Shown here piece after piece: positions 17,656 through 24,934 of a DNA stretch of 55,655 nucleotides (position 1 is the stretch's first letter; each line of letters starts with the position of its first letter). Under the pieces are notes generated by a model that had not been told where the DNA came from, ran no database searches, and was given only the letters and a program-made list of their open reading frames with translations. The DNA lies in assembly GCF_000153725.1 (NCBI RefSeq), contig NZ_DS022276.1, positions 950,804-1,006,458 of the forward strand. Direction: 5' to 3'. A program made the translations under genes and the position numbers. The stretch comes from Salipiger bermudensis HTCC2601 (lineage in GTDB: Bacteria > Pseudomonadota > Alphaproteobacteria > Rhodobacterales > Rhodobacteraceae).

Positions 17656-17683
17656 TTGTAACTCGGAATGCGATGACTACAAT
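17656..17683 (+). promoter_or_regulatory. candidate gcrA promoter
   Basis: TTGTAA (17656-17661), a 16-nt spacer and TACAAT (17678-17683), a good housekeeping-type pair in GC-rich DNA. It would start RNA near 17690, giving a leader of about 60 nt that contains the hairpin at 17705. Confidence 0.5.
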
Positions 17684-17704
17684 AGGGCCACCCGCGGAAT
17701 TTCC

Positions 17705-17733
17705 AGGCGGTCCGGTTAGAGGGCCGCCTTTTT
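17705..17733 (+). terminator. terminator-like hairpin in the gcrA leader
   Basis: AGGCGGTCC (17705-17713) pairs with GGGCCGCCT (17721-17729), 9 bp with one G-U, a 7-nt loop and five T's (17729-17733). The T-run is on the plus strand, 15 nt before the gcrA ATG and downstream of the candidate promoter, so it could attenuate gcrA or end a short leader RNA. Confidence 0.6.
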
Positions 17734-17748
17734 CAATGAGGATACGTC

Positions 17749-18351
17749 ATGTCCTGGACCGATGAGCGCGTCGAGCTGCTTAAGAAGATGTGGGCGGAGG
17801 GACAATCCGCCAGCCAGATCGCGAAAGAGCTCGGCGGTGTCACGAGAAATGCCGTGATCGGCAAGGTCCACCGCCTCGGTCTGTCGAACCGGACCGGCTC
17901 CGGTGCTGCACCGGCGGCCGCCGCGGCACCCGCCAAGGAGGCGAAGCCGGTCAAGGATGCCAAGCCGGCGCCCAAGCCCAAGCCCGCCCCGGCGGCGCCT
18001 GCGGCCGAGACTGCGCCGCGCGAAGAGGCGGCGTCCGTGCCCGAGACCCGTCCGGCCGTGTCGCCGGCGCGCAAGCAGATCATTCCGGCCGGCCAGCCGC
18101 TGCCGCCGCAGCCTTCGGCCAACGAGATCAGCCCCGAGGCCCTGGCCAAGGTCAGCGAGATCGAGAAGAAGGCCAAGCGCCTGACGCTGATGGAGCTGAC
18201 CGAGCGCACCTGCAAGTGGCCGGTGGGCGACCCCGCGACCGAGGATTTCTGGTTCTGCGGCCTGCCCGTGCAGCAGGGCAAGCCCTATTGCGAGGCGCAT
18301 GTGGGCGTGGCGTTCCAGCCGATGTCGTCGCGCCGCGACCGTCGCCGCTGA
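17749..18351 (+). CDS. gcrA: GcrA cell-cycle regulator
   Basis: A 200-residue GcrA-family protein. The N-terminal helix-turn-helix (MSWTDERVELLKKMWAEG..., then TRNAVIGKVHRLGLS at about 30-45) recognises DNA around GANTC methylation sites. A long Ala/Pro/Lys linker (about 48-130) leads to the conserved C-terminal domain (about 140-195) with ERTCKWPVGDP and FCGLPVQQGKPYCEAH, which contacts sigma70. In Caulobacter GcrA activates methylation-dependent cell-cycle genes through the housekeeping holoenzyme (family knowledge). Its leader holds a terminator-like hairpin. The family's presence supports alphaproteobacterial origin. Confidence 0.95.
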   Translation: MSWTDERVELLKKMWAEGQSASQIAKELGGVTRNAVIGKVHRLGLSNRTGSGAAPAAAAAPAKEAKPVKDAKPAPKPKPAPAAPAAETAPREEAASVPETRPAVSPARKQIIPAGQPLPPQPSANEISPEALAKVSEIEKKAKRLTLMELTERTCKWPVGDPATEDFWFCGLPVQQGKPYCEAHVGVAFQPMSSRRDRRR

Positions 18352-19299
18352 GGCGCGTCTCCGTCTCCAGAAACAAGAGCAGCGCGCCAGAGCACCGGCC
18401 GAGTTCATCGGCCGGGACATCTCTGGCCGTGCATGACAGGGCCCACGGCAGGTTAACTGGTTGATGCGCAATGCGTCTTTGCGCGACCGTGCGCTGTGGT
18501 GCGTGGCATTGTGGGGGTTGCCGGCCCGACCCGTCGATGCCGCCCCCCCTAATCCATGCGGCCGGCGAAGGCCGAGCTCAACGGCAGGGAAAGCACAAAA
18601 AAAAGCGGGAACGTCGAGGATCGACGCTCCCGCCAGTTGAACCCCGGGACGCAGGCGGTGCATCCACCGGGGCGGCAATTCAGTTCGCTCGGATCATCGC
18701 GCAGCACGTCTGCGCCGCCCCCGAGGGGACAGTGGCAGAGGCGTCTCGATGACGAGCGGGGGACGGGCGAGTAAACTGTCTGTCAGACTCTCCCGGACAG
18801 TTGCAGCGCGGTTGCGAACGAACCGGCACAGCCTTTCCGGGCCACACCCGACCGGGTGCGGTTGACGATATCCATCGTTTTCATGACGACACTGCTCCAC
18901 TCGTGGCCACCGGTTTTTATCGGTTGGCGGCCTTTATTTTCTGGTAACTGACTACCGCAACGGGACACGCGCCACCAGTGCCTATCGGCGCCGCGCCGCC
19001 CCCGGCCCCCGTCGGCGCCGGGATTGTTGTCGAAAATCAACACCCCTCCCCGGCCCGCCCTGCCCCGTGGAATCACTCCAAAGGCGTCGGAAAGCAAAGC
19101 AATAAAGGGCGCGGGCGGCTTGACTTCACCGCCTCGTGCGCAAGGTTGAGCGAGAGGGGCTGTGCATCAGCAAACAGTTTCGTTGCTTGCCCCGCCCGAC
19201 CGAAGCACGCATTACCCACGCGTGACGATAAGACCACAGAGGCAAGACGAGGAGAGACGGCGTGCGAGACGCGACGGCGACACGGCAAGAGGACAAGGC
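18352..19299. other. long ORF-poor gap with a minus-strand terminator
   Basis: Nearly 950 nt between gcrA and the flavin reductase gene with no frame I trust. It contains a strong minus-strand terminator (18597-18633), an AT-rich patch (about 18910-18960) that could be a promoter, and a 33-codon minus-strand frame (18884 to 18783, MKTMDIVNRTRSGVARK...) with GGAG about 11 nt upstream. A small RNA or tiny gene on the minus strand is the simplest explanation. Confidence 0.5.
18597..18633 (-). terminator. strong orphan intrinsic terminator
   Basis: GCGGGA (18605-18610) and CGTCGA (18612-18617) pair with TCGACG (18621-18626) and TCCCGC (18628-18633) around a GGA loop. On the minus strand eight T's follow (18604-18597). 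No recognised minus-strand gene ends here. Confidence 0.8.
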
Positions 19300-19803
19300 A
19301 TGAGCCAGATCCCGCAGAGCTTCGATCCTGCCGGAGCCGATCCCCGCGCCTTCCGCAACGCCCTTGGGCAGTTCGTCACCGGGGTCACCGTGGTCACCTG
19401 TGCCACCAAGGACGGCCCGATCGGCATCACCGCCAACAGCTTCGCCAGCGTCTCGCTTGACCCGCCGCTGGTGCTGTGGTCGCCGGCGAAGGACTCGCAG
19501 CGCTACGCCTCGTTCATGGCCGCCGAGCGCTTTGCCATTCACGTGCTGAGCCGCGATCAGGCCGCGCTCTGCCGCGGTTTTGCCCGCAATGCAGAGTCCT
19601 TCGATCTCGCCGACTGGTCCGCGAGCGCCGACGGTGTGCCGTTGATCGAGGGCTGCCTCGCGCGCTTCGAGTGCAGCACCGAGGCGCAGCACGATGCGGG
19701 CGATCACTCCATCGTCGTGGGACGGGTGCTGCGGGTGACAACCCATCCCGGTGCGCCGCTGACGTTCTCGGCCGGCGTGTTCGGCGCCTTCACCCCAGAC
19801 TGA
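19300..19803 (+). CDS. flavin reductase family protein
   Basis: A 167-residue split-barrel FMN-binding protein starting MSQIPQSFDPAGADPRAF. The fold landmarks are NALGQFVTGVTVVT (about residues 20-33), GITANSFASVSLDPPLVLWS (about 44-63) and the late HHxx-like region QHDAGDHSIVVGRVL. Members reduce FMN or FAD with NAD(P)H, often to feed a two-component monooxygenase. No oxygenase gene lies alongside. ATG 19300 follows GGACAAGG. Longer upstream forms are rejected because the added residues are low-complexity Arg/Thr. Confidence 0.88.
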   Translation: MSQIPQSFDPAGADPRAFRNALGQFVTGVTVVTCATKDGPIGITANSFASVSLDPPLVLWSPAKDSQRYASFMAAERFAIHVLSRDQAALCRGFARNAESFDLADWSASADGVPLIEGCLARFECSTEAQHDAGDHSIVVGRVLRVTTHPGAPLTFSAGVFGAFTPD

Positions 19804-19810
19804 GGCGCGG

Positions 19811-20272
19811 CTAGCCCGCCTTCTTGAGCAGCTGCTTGATGACCGGCTGCTTTTGCGGCTTGTCGACCAGCGACAGCAGCATCTCGGCCAGTTCCGGCTC
19901 CTGCACCCGCTTGGCGGCGGCCTTTGGTGTGAACCAGTGCCGCGTGCGCTCGTTGCGCTCTTTCCAACGCCGCTTCAGCTTGTCGACGATCATCGGATAG
20001 ACATCGACCCGGCAGGGCAGGTTGGTGCCATCGTCGAGCCCCTTGTCGTAATGGAACGTGCCGATGATCTCCTTGCCGATATGCCCGACGGCCCCGGCCT
20101 CTTCCAGCGCCTCGATCTCGGCGGCGGCCCAGGGCTTCTTGCCGTCCATCAGCCAGCCTTTCGGCATCACCCAGCGCCCGGTATCGCGAGACGTGACCAT
20201 GAGGACCTGAAGGTTGCCCTTCTTGTCCCAATGCATGGGAAGGGCGCCGATCTGCTCGCCTATATCGGTCAT
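19811..20272 (-). CDS. Nudix hydrolase
   Basis: A 153-residue protein of the subgroup related to diphosphoinositol-polyphosphate and (di)nucleoside-polyphosphate hydrolases. The Nudix box is recognisable (PKGWLMDGKKPWAAAE...EALEEAGAVG, about residues 37-64) but departs from consensus: the first Glu is Lys and the Arg of REUxEExGU is Ile, while the metal-binding EE pair is kept. It should cleave a nucleoside-diphosphate-linked or polyphosphate substrate in the cytoplasm; the substrate is unknown. It is convergent with the flavin reductase, 7 nt between stops, and divergent from pdxJ. Confidence 0.85.
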   Translation of the reverse strand: MTDIGEQIGALPMHWDKKGNLQVLMVTSRDTGRWVMPKGWLMDGKKPWAAAEIEALEEAGAVGHIGKEIIGTFHYDKGLDDGTNLPCRVDVYPMIVDKLKRRWKERNERTRHWFTPKAAAKRVQEPELAEMLLSLVDKPQKQPVIKQLLKKAG

Positions 20273-20515
20273 GAGGCTCCGTTTATCTGCTCTAAAGTGT
20301 TTTACTGAAATACAGCCTGTCCGTAGACAAAGTATGACACTTTCATGATGTGACGACGTTTATTTTGCCGCCCGCCCCCAACCCGGCGTCAATCATGTGA
20401 AAATCTCGCCCCCGAGCGGCGCTGAATTCCCCCGAACTCCCCTGAAATCGGTTTCCCCCGCAACGCGGAAGCGGCTAGGGTCCGCCCGTCGACTACTGCC
20501 TCGCGAGGAAGCGAA

Positions 20516-21268
20516 ATGACCGAATATGCCGGACGCCTGCGGCTGGGCGTCAACATCGACCACGTCGCCACCGTGCGCAACGCCCGCGGCAGCGCCTATC
20601 CCTGCCCGCTGCGCGCCGCGAAGATCGCCGAAGAGGCCGGTGCCGACGGCATCACCGCCCACCTGCGCGAGGATCGCCGGCACATCTCGGATGCCGATAT
20701 CGACGGGCTGATGGAGACGCTGTCGCTGCCGCTCAACCTCGAAATGGCGGCCACCGAGGAGATGCAGGCCATCGCGCTGCGCCACAAGCCGCACGCGGTC
20801 TGCATCGTCCCCGAGAAACGCGAGGAGCGCACCACCGAGGGCGGGCTCGAGGTGGCAAAGGACGAGAACCGTCTGGCGCATTTCATCGAACCGCTGCGCG
20901 CGGCGGGCTGCCGGCTGTCGCTGTTCATCGGTGCCGACGAGACGCAGGTCGCGGCATCGGCGCGGATCGGCGCGGCGGTGGTCGAGCTGCACACCGGCGC
21001 CTATTGCGATTTTCACTACGAGGGCAAGTTTGCCGAGCGCGATGCGGAGCTCGAACGCCTGCGCGAGATGGCGGCCTATGCCCATTCGCTGGGGCTTGAG
21101 GTCCATGCCGGGCACGGTCTGACTTACGAGACCGTCGCCCCGATCGCGCAGATCCCGGCGATCGTGGAGCTGAATATCGGTCACTTCCTGATCGGTGAAG
21201 CGCTGTTCCGCGGCCTTGGCCCCTCCATCGAGGAGATGCGTCGGCTGATGGACGACGCCCGCGCATGA
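20516..21268 (+). CDS. pdxJ: pyridoxine 5'-phosphate synthase
   Basis: A 250-residue TIM-barrel enzyme that condenses 3-amino-2-oxopropyl phosphate with 1-deoxy-D-xylulose 5-phosphate, the ring-closing step of DXP-dependent vitamin B6 synthesis. Diagnostic segments are [16 protein letters not shown] (residues 8-23), HLREDRRHI (about 50), [27 protein letters not shown] and GHGLTYETV, with catalytic Glu and His in these loops. It is the first of three overlapping genes (deaminase, acpS): its TGA lies inside the ATGATG start of the next. Confidence 0.96.
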   Translation: MTEYAGRLRLGVNIDHVATVRNARGSAYPCPLRAAKIAEEAGADGITAHLREDRRHISDADIDGLMETLSLPLNLEMAATEEMQAIALRHKPHAVCIVPEKREERTTEGGLEVAKDENRLAHFIEPLRAAGCRLSLFIGADETQVAASARIGAAVVELHTGAYCDFHYEGKFAERDAELERLREMAAYAHSLGLEVHAGHGLTYETVAPIAQIPAIVELNIGHFLIGEALFRGLGPSIEEMRRLMDDARA

Positions 21269-21723
21269 TGCCGACCACGGCAGAACGCGAGACGCTCGAC
21301 GCGGTGATCGCCGCCGCGCTCGCGCGCTTCAGCCCCGGCGAGGGACCGGTCTTCACCGCCGCCGTACTGCGCGGCGACGAGGTTCTGGCGCTCTCGGCCA
21401 ACGAGGTCTCCGAGCGCTGCGATGCCTCGCGCCATGCCGAGATCGTCGCCATCGAGACCGCCAGCCGCAAGCTTGGCAGCACCAAGCTCGACGGCTGCAC
21501 CCTGATCGCGTCGATGCAGCCCTGCGAGATGTGCCTCGCGGCGATGCGCTGGGCCGGGATCGACCGGCTGGTCTTTGCCATGACACAGGAGCTGGCGCCG
21601 ACGTTCTTCCAGTTCCCCAACCTCACCATCGCCGACTATGCCCGCGCCTGCGATCACGCTTTCGACTGGCATGGCGGGCTCGGTGCGGAGCGGCTGAACC
21701 AGATCTACCGGGGCGAGGCATGA
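21265..21723 (+). CDS. nucleoside/cytosine deaminase-family protein
   Basis: A 152-residue zinc-dependent deaminase. The motif HAE ([10 protein letters not shown], about residue 52) supplies a zinc ligand and the proton-shuttle Glu, and PCEMC (about residue 84) supplies the two cysteine ligands. The family includes guanine deaminase, tRNA adenosine deaminase and cytosine deaminase; this divergent form cannot be placed by eye. It lies between pdxJ and acpS with overlaps on both sides (ATGA with acpS), so it is co-expressed with cofactor genes, but a functional link is not clear. Confidence 0.85.
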   Translation: MMPTTAERETLDAVIAAALARFSPGEGPVFTAAVLRGDEVLALSANEVSERCDASRHAEIVAIETASRKLGSTKLDGCTLIASMQPCEMCLAAMRWAGIDRLVFAMTQELAPTFFQFPNLTIADYARACDHAFDWHGGLGAERLNQIYRGEA

Positions 21724-22124
21724 TCCTCGGCATCGGCACCGACCTGGCCAATATCGAGCGCATCGAGCGCACGCTCGCGCGCTTCGGCGACCGGTTCCGC
21801 AACCGGGTCTTCACCGAGACCGAGCAGACGAAAGCCGAGCGTCGCAAGGACGTGGCCGGCACCTATGCCAAGCGGTGGGCCGCCAAGGAGGCCTGCTCCA
21901 AGGCGCTCGGCACTGGTTTGCGCATGGGCATCGCGTGGAAGGACATGGCGGTCACCAACCTGCACACCGGACAGCCGGTGATGGCGGTGACAGGCTGGGC
22001 GCAGGAACGACTGGAGAGCATGACCCCGCCGGGTTACGAGGCGATCATCCACGTCACCCTGACCGACGATCACCCCTGGGCGCAGGCCTTCGTGGTGATC
22101 GAGGCGCGCCCGATCCAGAGCTGA
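21720..22124 (+). CDS. acpS: holo-[acyl-carrier-protein] synthase
   Basis: A 134-residue phosphopantetheinyl transferase that moves 4'-phosphopantetheine from CoA onto the acyl carrier protein serine. The two Mg2+/CoA-binding motifs are present: [14 protein letters not shown] (residues 4-17, with the metal-binding Asp) and [16 protein letters not shown] (about 52-67, with the catalytic Glu/Lys). It starts at ATG 21720 inside the deaminase stop and ends before a 12-bp hairpin. pdxJ-acpS adjacency is common in proteobacteria. Confidence 0.95.
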   Translation: MILGIGTDLANIERIERTLARFGDRFRNRVFTETEQTKAERRKDVAGTYAKRWAAKEACSKALGTGLRMGIAWKDMAVTNLHTGQPVMAVTGWAQERLESMTPPGYEAIIHVTLTDDHPWAQAFVVIEARPIQS

Positions 22125-22134
22125 TCCTTCGACA

Positions 22135-22160
22135 GGTGCGCGCCCGCCCGGGCGCGCACC
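22135..22160. terminator. perfect hairpin between acpS and purK
   Basis: GGTGCGCGCCCG and CGGGCGCGCACC form a perfect 12-bp inverted repeat, only 2 nt apart, between convergent genes. It probably serves both strands, though neither side has a long T-run. Confidence 0.55.
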
Positions 22161-22168
22161 GAAAGTCT

Positions 22169-23239
22169 TCAGCCCCGAATGATCCGGTTGACGTGGCCCA
22201 TCTTGCGCCCGGCCTTCACGGCGTCCTTGCCGTAGAGATGGATCGCGGTGTCGGCCTCGGTCGCCAGTTCCGGCAGCTTGTCGAGATCGTCGCCGATCAG
22301 GTTCTCCATCTGCACGTCGGCAAAGCGGCTGCCATCGCCCAGAGGCCAGTTGGCCACGGCGCGGATGTGCTGCTCGAACTGGTCGATGGTGCAGCCGTTC
22401 TGGGTCCAGTGGCCGGAATTGTGCACCCGAGGCGCGATCTCGTTCACCAGAAGCCCCTGCGGCGTGACAAAGAGCTCCACCCCCATCACGCCAACATAGT
22501 TCAGCGCGTTGAGGATCTTGGCCGCCAGCAGCACCGCGTCGGTGCGCTGCGCCTGCGACAGCCGCGCCGGCACCGTGGTGGTGCGCAGGATGCCCTCGCT
22601 GTGGATGTTCTCGCCCGGATCGAAGCAGGCCACGGCGCCGTCGGCGCTGCGCGCCGCGATCACCGAGATCTCGCAGGAAAACTCGACGAAGCCTTCGAGG
22701 ATCGCCGGTGCGCCGCGCATCTCCTCGATCGCTGCTGCCGCCTCCTCGGGCGTGTTGATCCGCGCCTGCCCCTTGCCGTCATAGCCGAAGCGGCGGGTCT
22801 TGAGGATCGACGGCGTGCCGATGATCTCGAGCGCCTGCGTCAGGCTCTCGGCATCGGTGATGTCGGCGAAGGGCGCGGTCTTGAGCCCGAGATCGGTGAG
22901 GAAGGTCTTTTCCGTCAGCCGGTCCTGACTCACCCGCAGCGCCTCGCGACCGGGGCGGATCGGGCACAGCGCCTGCAGCGTATCGAGCGCCGCGGTGGGG
23001 ATGTTCTCGAACTCGTAGGTGATGACATCGACCGAAGCGGCAAAGGCCTCGAGCGCGGCAGTGTCCTCGTAGGGCGCGGTGGTCACCGCATCGGCCACGT
23101 GACCGGCGGGCGGGGCCTCGCCGGGCTCGTAGACGTGGCAGCGCAGGCCCAGTCGGCTGGCCGCGACCGAGAGCATGCGGCCCAGCTGTCCGCCGCCGAG
23201 AATGCCGATGGTGGCGCCCTGTCGAAGTGGTTCGGTCAT
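22169..23239 (-). CDS. purK: 5-(carboxyamino)imidazole ribonucleotide synthase
   Basis: A 356-residue ATP-grasp enzyme that carboxylates AIR with ATP and bicarbonate to N5-CAIR. It begins TIGILGGGQLGRMLSVAASR, the nucleotide-fold start, and has the grasp elements LKTRRFGYDGKGQARI near 150, EISVIAARSADG near 205 and NEIAPRVHNSGHWT near 262. The length is standard. It lies 73 nt downstream of purE on the same strand, the usual purEK operon. Confidence 0.96.
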   Translation of the reverse strand: MTEPLRQGATIGILGGGQLGRMLSVAASRLGLRCHVYEPGEAPPAGHVADAVTTAPYEDTAALEAFAASVDVITYEFENIPTAALDTLQALCPIRPGREALRVSQDRLTEKTFLTDLGLKTAPFADITDAESLTQALEIIGTPSILKTRRFGYDGKGQARINTPEEAAAAIEEMRGAPAILEGFVEFSCEISVIAARSADGAVACFDPGENIHSEGILRTTTVPARLSQAQRTDAVLLAAKILNALNYVGVMGVELFVTPQGLLVNEIAPRVHNSGHWTQNGCTIDQFEQHIRAVANWPLGDGSRFADVQMENLIGDDLDKLPELATEADTAIHLYGKDAVKAGRKMGHVNRIIRG

Positions 23240-23312
23240 GTCAGCCTCCGGAATCGTGGTCTTGCGCCGCTTCTTGCGCGAAACGAAGCCGCTGACAAGC
23301 CGCGCCGGCGGA

Positions 23313-23807
23313 TCAGTCGCGCACCGGCTCGTCGGGAATCGAGGCCGAGAGCGCCGCGCGCCACGCGTCGAGGCGCTCGGCCAGCGCCGGATCCTGCAAC
23401 GCGAGGATGCCCGCCGCCATCAGCCCAGCATTGGCCGCACCGGCGCCGCCGATGGCCATGGTGCCGACCGGGAAGCCGCGCGGCATCTGCAGGATGGAAT
23501 AGAGGCTGTCGACGCCCGACAGCGCCTTGGTCTGCACCGGCACGCCGATCACCGGCACGCGGGTTTTCGATGCCATCATGCCCGGCAGGTGCGCGGCACC
23601 ACCGGCGCCCGCGATGATGACCTGAAGGCCGCGCCCGGCAGCCTCCTTGCCATAGGCCCAGAGCCGGTCCGGCGTGCGGTGGGCCGAGACGATCTTGACC
23701 TCATAGGCCACGCCCAGCTCGTCGAGCATCCGCGCCGCCTCTTCCATCGTCGGCCAGTCCGACTGGCTGCCCATGATGATGCCGACCTTGACCGTGTCTT
23801 CCGCCAT
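23313..23807 (-). CDS. purE: N5-carboxyaminoimidazole ribonucleotide mutase
   Basis: A 164-residue class I PurE that shifts the carboxylate of N5-CAIR to give CAIR in purine synthesis. Diagnostic motifs are [18 protein letters not shown] (about 8-25), the catalytic His in [10 protein letters not shown] (about 42), and [13 protein letters not shown] (about 67). I place the start at ATG 23807; a longer frame from 23870 adds 21 residues with no family similarity. A minus-strand TATAGT (about 23847) could be part of its promoter. Confidence 0.95.
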   Translation of the reverse strand: MAEDTVKVGIIMGSQSDWPTMEEAARMLDELGVAYEVKIVSAHRTPDRLWAYGKEAAGRGLQVIIAGAGGAAHLPGMMASKTRVPVIGVPVQTKALSGVDSLYSILQMPRGFPVGTMAIGGAGAANAGLMAAGILALQDPALAERLDAWRAALSASIPDEPVRD

Positions 23808-23853
23808 TTCCTGCCCTGACCTCTCGCAAAAAGAAGCCCGCACTATAGCGGCT

Positions 23854-23890
23854 GGCCGCCCCGTGTCCATGCGTCAGGGGCGGCCGTTTT
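23854..23890. terminator. hairpin between yghU and purE
   Basis: GGCCGCCCC (23854-23862) pairs with GGGGCGGCC (23877-23885) around a 14-nt loop. A GTTTT tract is on the plus-strand side, but the only adjacent genes are on the minus strand, so it probably marks the end of yghU. Confidence 0.45.
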
Positions 23891-23899
23891 CCGAGCGAT

Positions 23900-24760
23900 T
23901 TACCCGCCGATCTTGTCCTGCGTCCTGGTCTCGAAATCCGAGGCCGCGTGACGTTCGCGCAGCTGCTGGCTCGGCTCGCCGCTCATGGCGTTGACCATGC
24001 GGCCACGCTGCACCGCCGGACGCTCTGCGATCTCGTCGGCCCAGCGGATGACGTTCTTGTAGCTCTGCACGTCGAGGAACTCGCCCGCGTCATAGGAGCC
24101 GCCCTTCACGGTGCGGCCATACCACGGCCAGATCGCCATGTCGGCGATGGTGTAATCGTCACCGGTGATGAACTTGCGCTCGGCCAGCGCCCGGTCGAGC
24201 ACGTCGAGCTGGCGCTTCACCTCCATGGTGAAACGGTCGATCGGGTATTCCATCTTGTAGGGGGCGTAAGCGTAGAAATGCCCAAAGCCGCCGCCCAGAT
24301 AGGGGGCGCTGCCCATCTGCCAAAACAGCCACGACAGCATCTCGGCGCGGTTCTCGGGCGCGCCCAGGAAGGCGCCGAACTTCTCCGCGAGGTGCATCAG
24401 GATGGCGCCGGATTCGAACACCCGCACCGGCTTGTCGCCCGAGCGGTCGAGCAGCGCCGGGATCTTGGAATTCGGGTTGATGTCGACGAAGCCCGAGCCG
24501 AACTGGTCGCCATCGCCGATCTTGATCAGCCACGCGTCGTACTCGGCCTGCGAGAAGCCAGCCTCGAGCAGCTCCTCGAACAGGATCGTCACCTTCTGGC
24601 CGTTCGGCGTGGCAAGACTGTAGAGCTGGAACGGATGCTCGCCGACCGGCAGCTCCTTGTCATGGGTCGCACCGGCGATGGGGCGGTTGAGCGAGCCCCA
24701 GGTGCCGCCATTGTCCTTTTCCCACTTCCAGACCTTGGGCGGGGTGTACTCTTCGGTCAT
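23900..24760 (-). CDS. yghU: YghU-type glutathione-dependent disulfide-bond oxidoreductase
   Basis: A 286-residue glutathione transferase-fold protein of the Nu class (YghU/YfcG), longer than ordinary GSTs because of an N-terminal extension (residues about 1-45). The thioredoxin-like domain begins HPFQLYSLATPNGQKVTILF, with the T-P-N turn near residue 52 in place of a catalytic cysteine. It contains the cis-Pro and SNAIL-like elements (NPNSKIPALLD, then FESGAILMHLAEKF). The helical domain follows (about 135-270). Such proteins bind two glutathiones and reduce disulfides or peroxides. It is a single-gene unit ending at the hairpin at 23854. Confidence 0.92.
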   Translation of the reverse strand: MTEEYTPPKVWKWEKDNGGTWGSLNRPIAGATHDKELPVGEHPFQLYSLATPNGQKVTILFEELLEAGFSQAEYDAWLIKIGDGDQFGSGFVDINPNSKIPALLDRSGDKPVRVFESGAILMHLAEKFGAFLGAPENRAEMLSWLFWQMGSAPYLGGGFGHFYAYAPYKMEYPIDRFTMEVKRQLDVLDRALAERKFITGDDYTIADMAIWPWYGRTVKGGSYDAGEFLDVQSYKNVIRWADEIAERPAVQRGRMVNAMSGEPSQQLRERHAASDFETRTQDKIGG

Positions 24761-24934
24761 GTCTGCGTTTCCCTTGCGCTGTTTGGGCGGAAGGTAACGT
24801 CACTGAGCAGGAATGCCAGTGCCGCCCCTGTGCGGAGGGGCACAGGCAGGTCGCGCGGGGCCGCGCAGCCCTTCCCGGCAAGCGAATTTCCGGCGGCTCT
24901 GTCGCATTTGCGGGCGCCGCCCTATCTATGGCCC

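Noticed and set aside
18783-19097. A 104-codon minus-strand frame in the gap after gcrA
   Set aside because: Its N-terminal two-thirds look random (Gly/Arg-rich); only the last 33 codons have a plausible start, and even those lack support.
23948-24934. Upstream in-frame extension of the helicase
   Set aside because: It lies antisense to yghU, lacks helicase similarity, and the family N-terminus fits ATG 24935.
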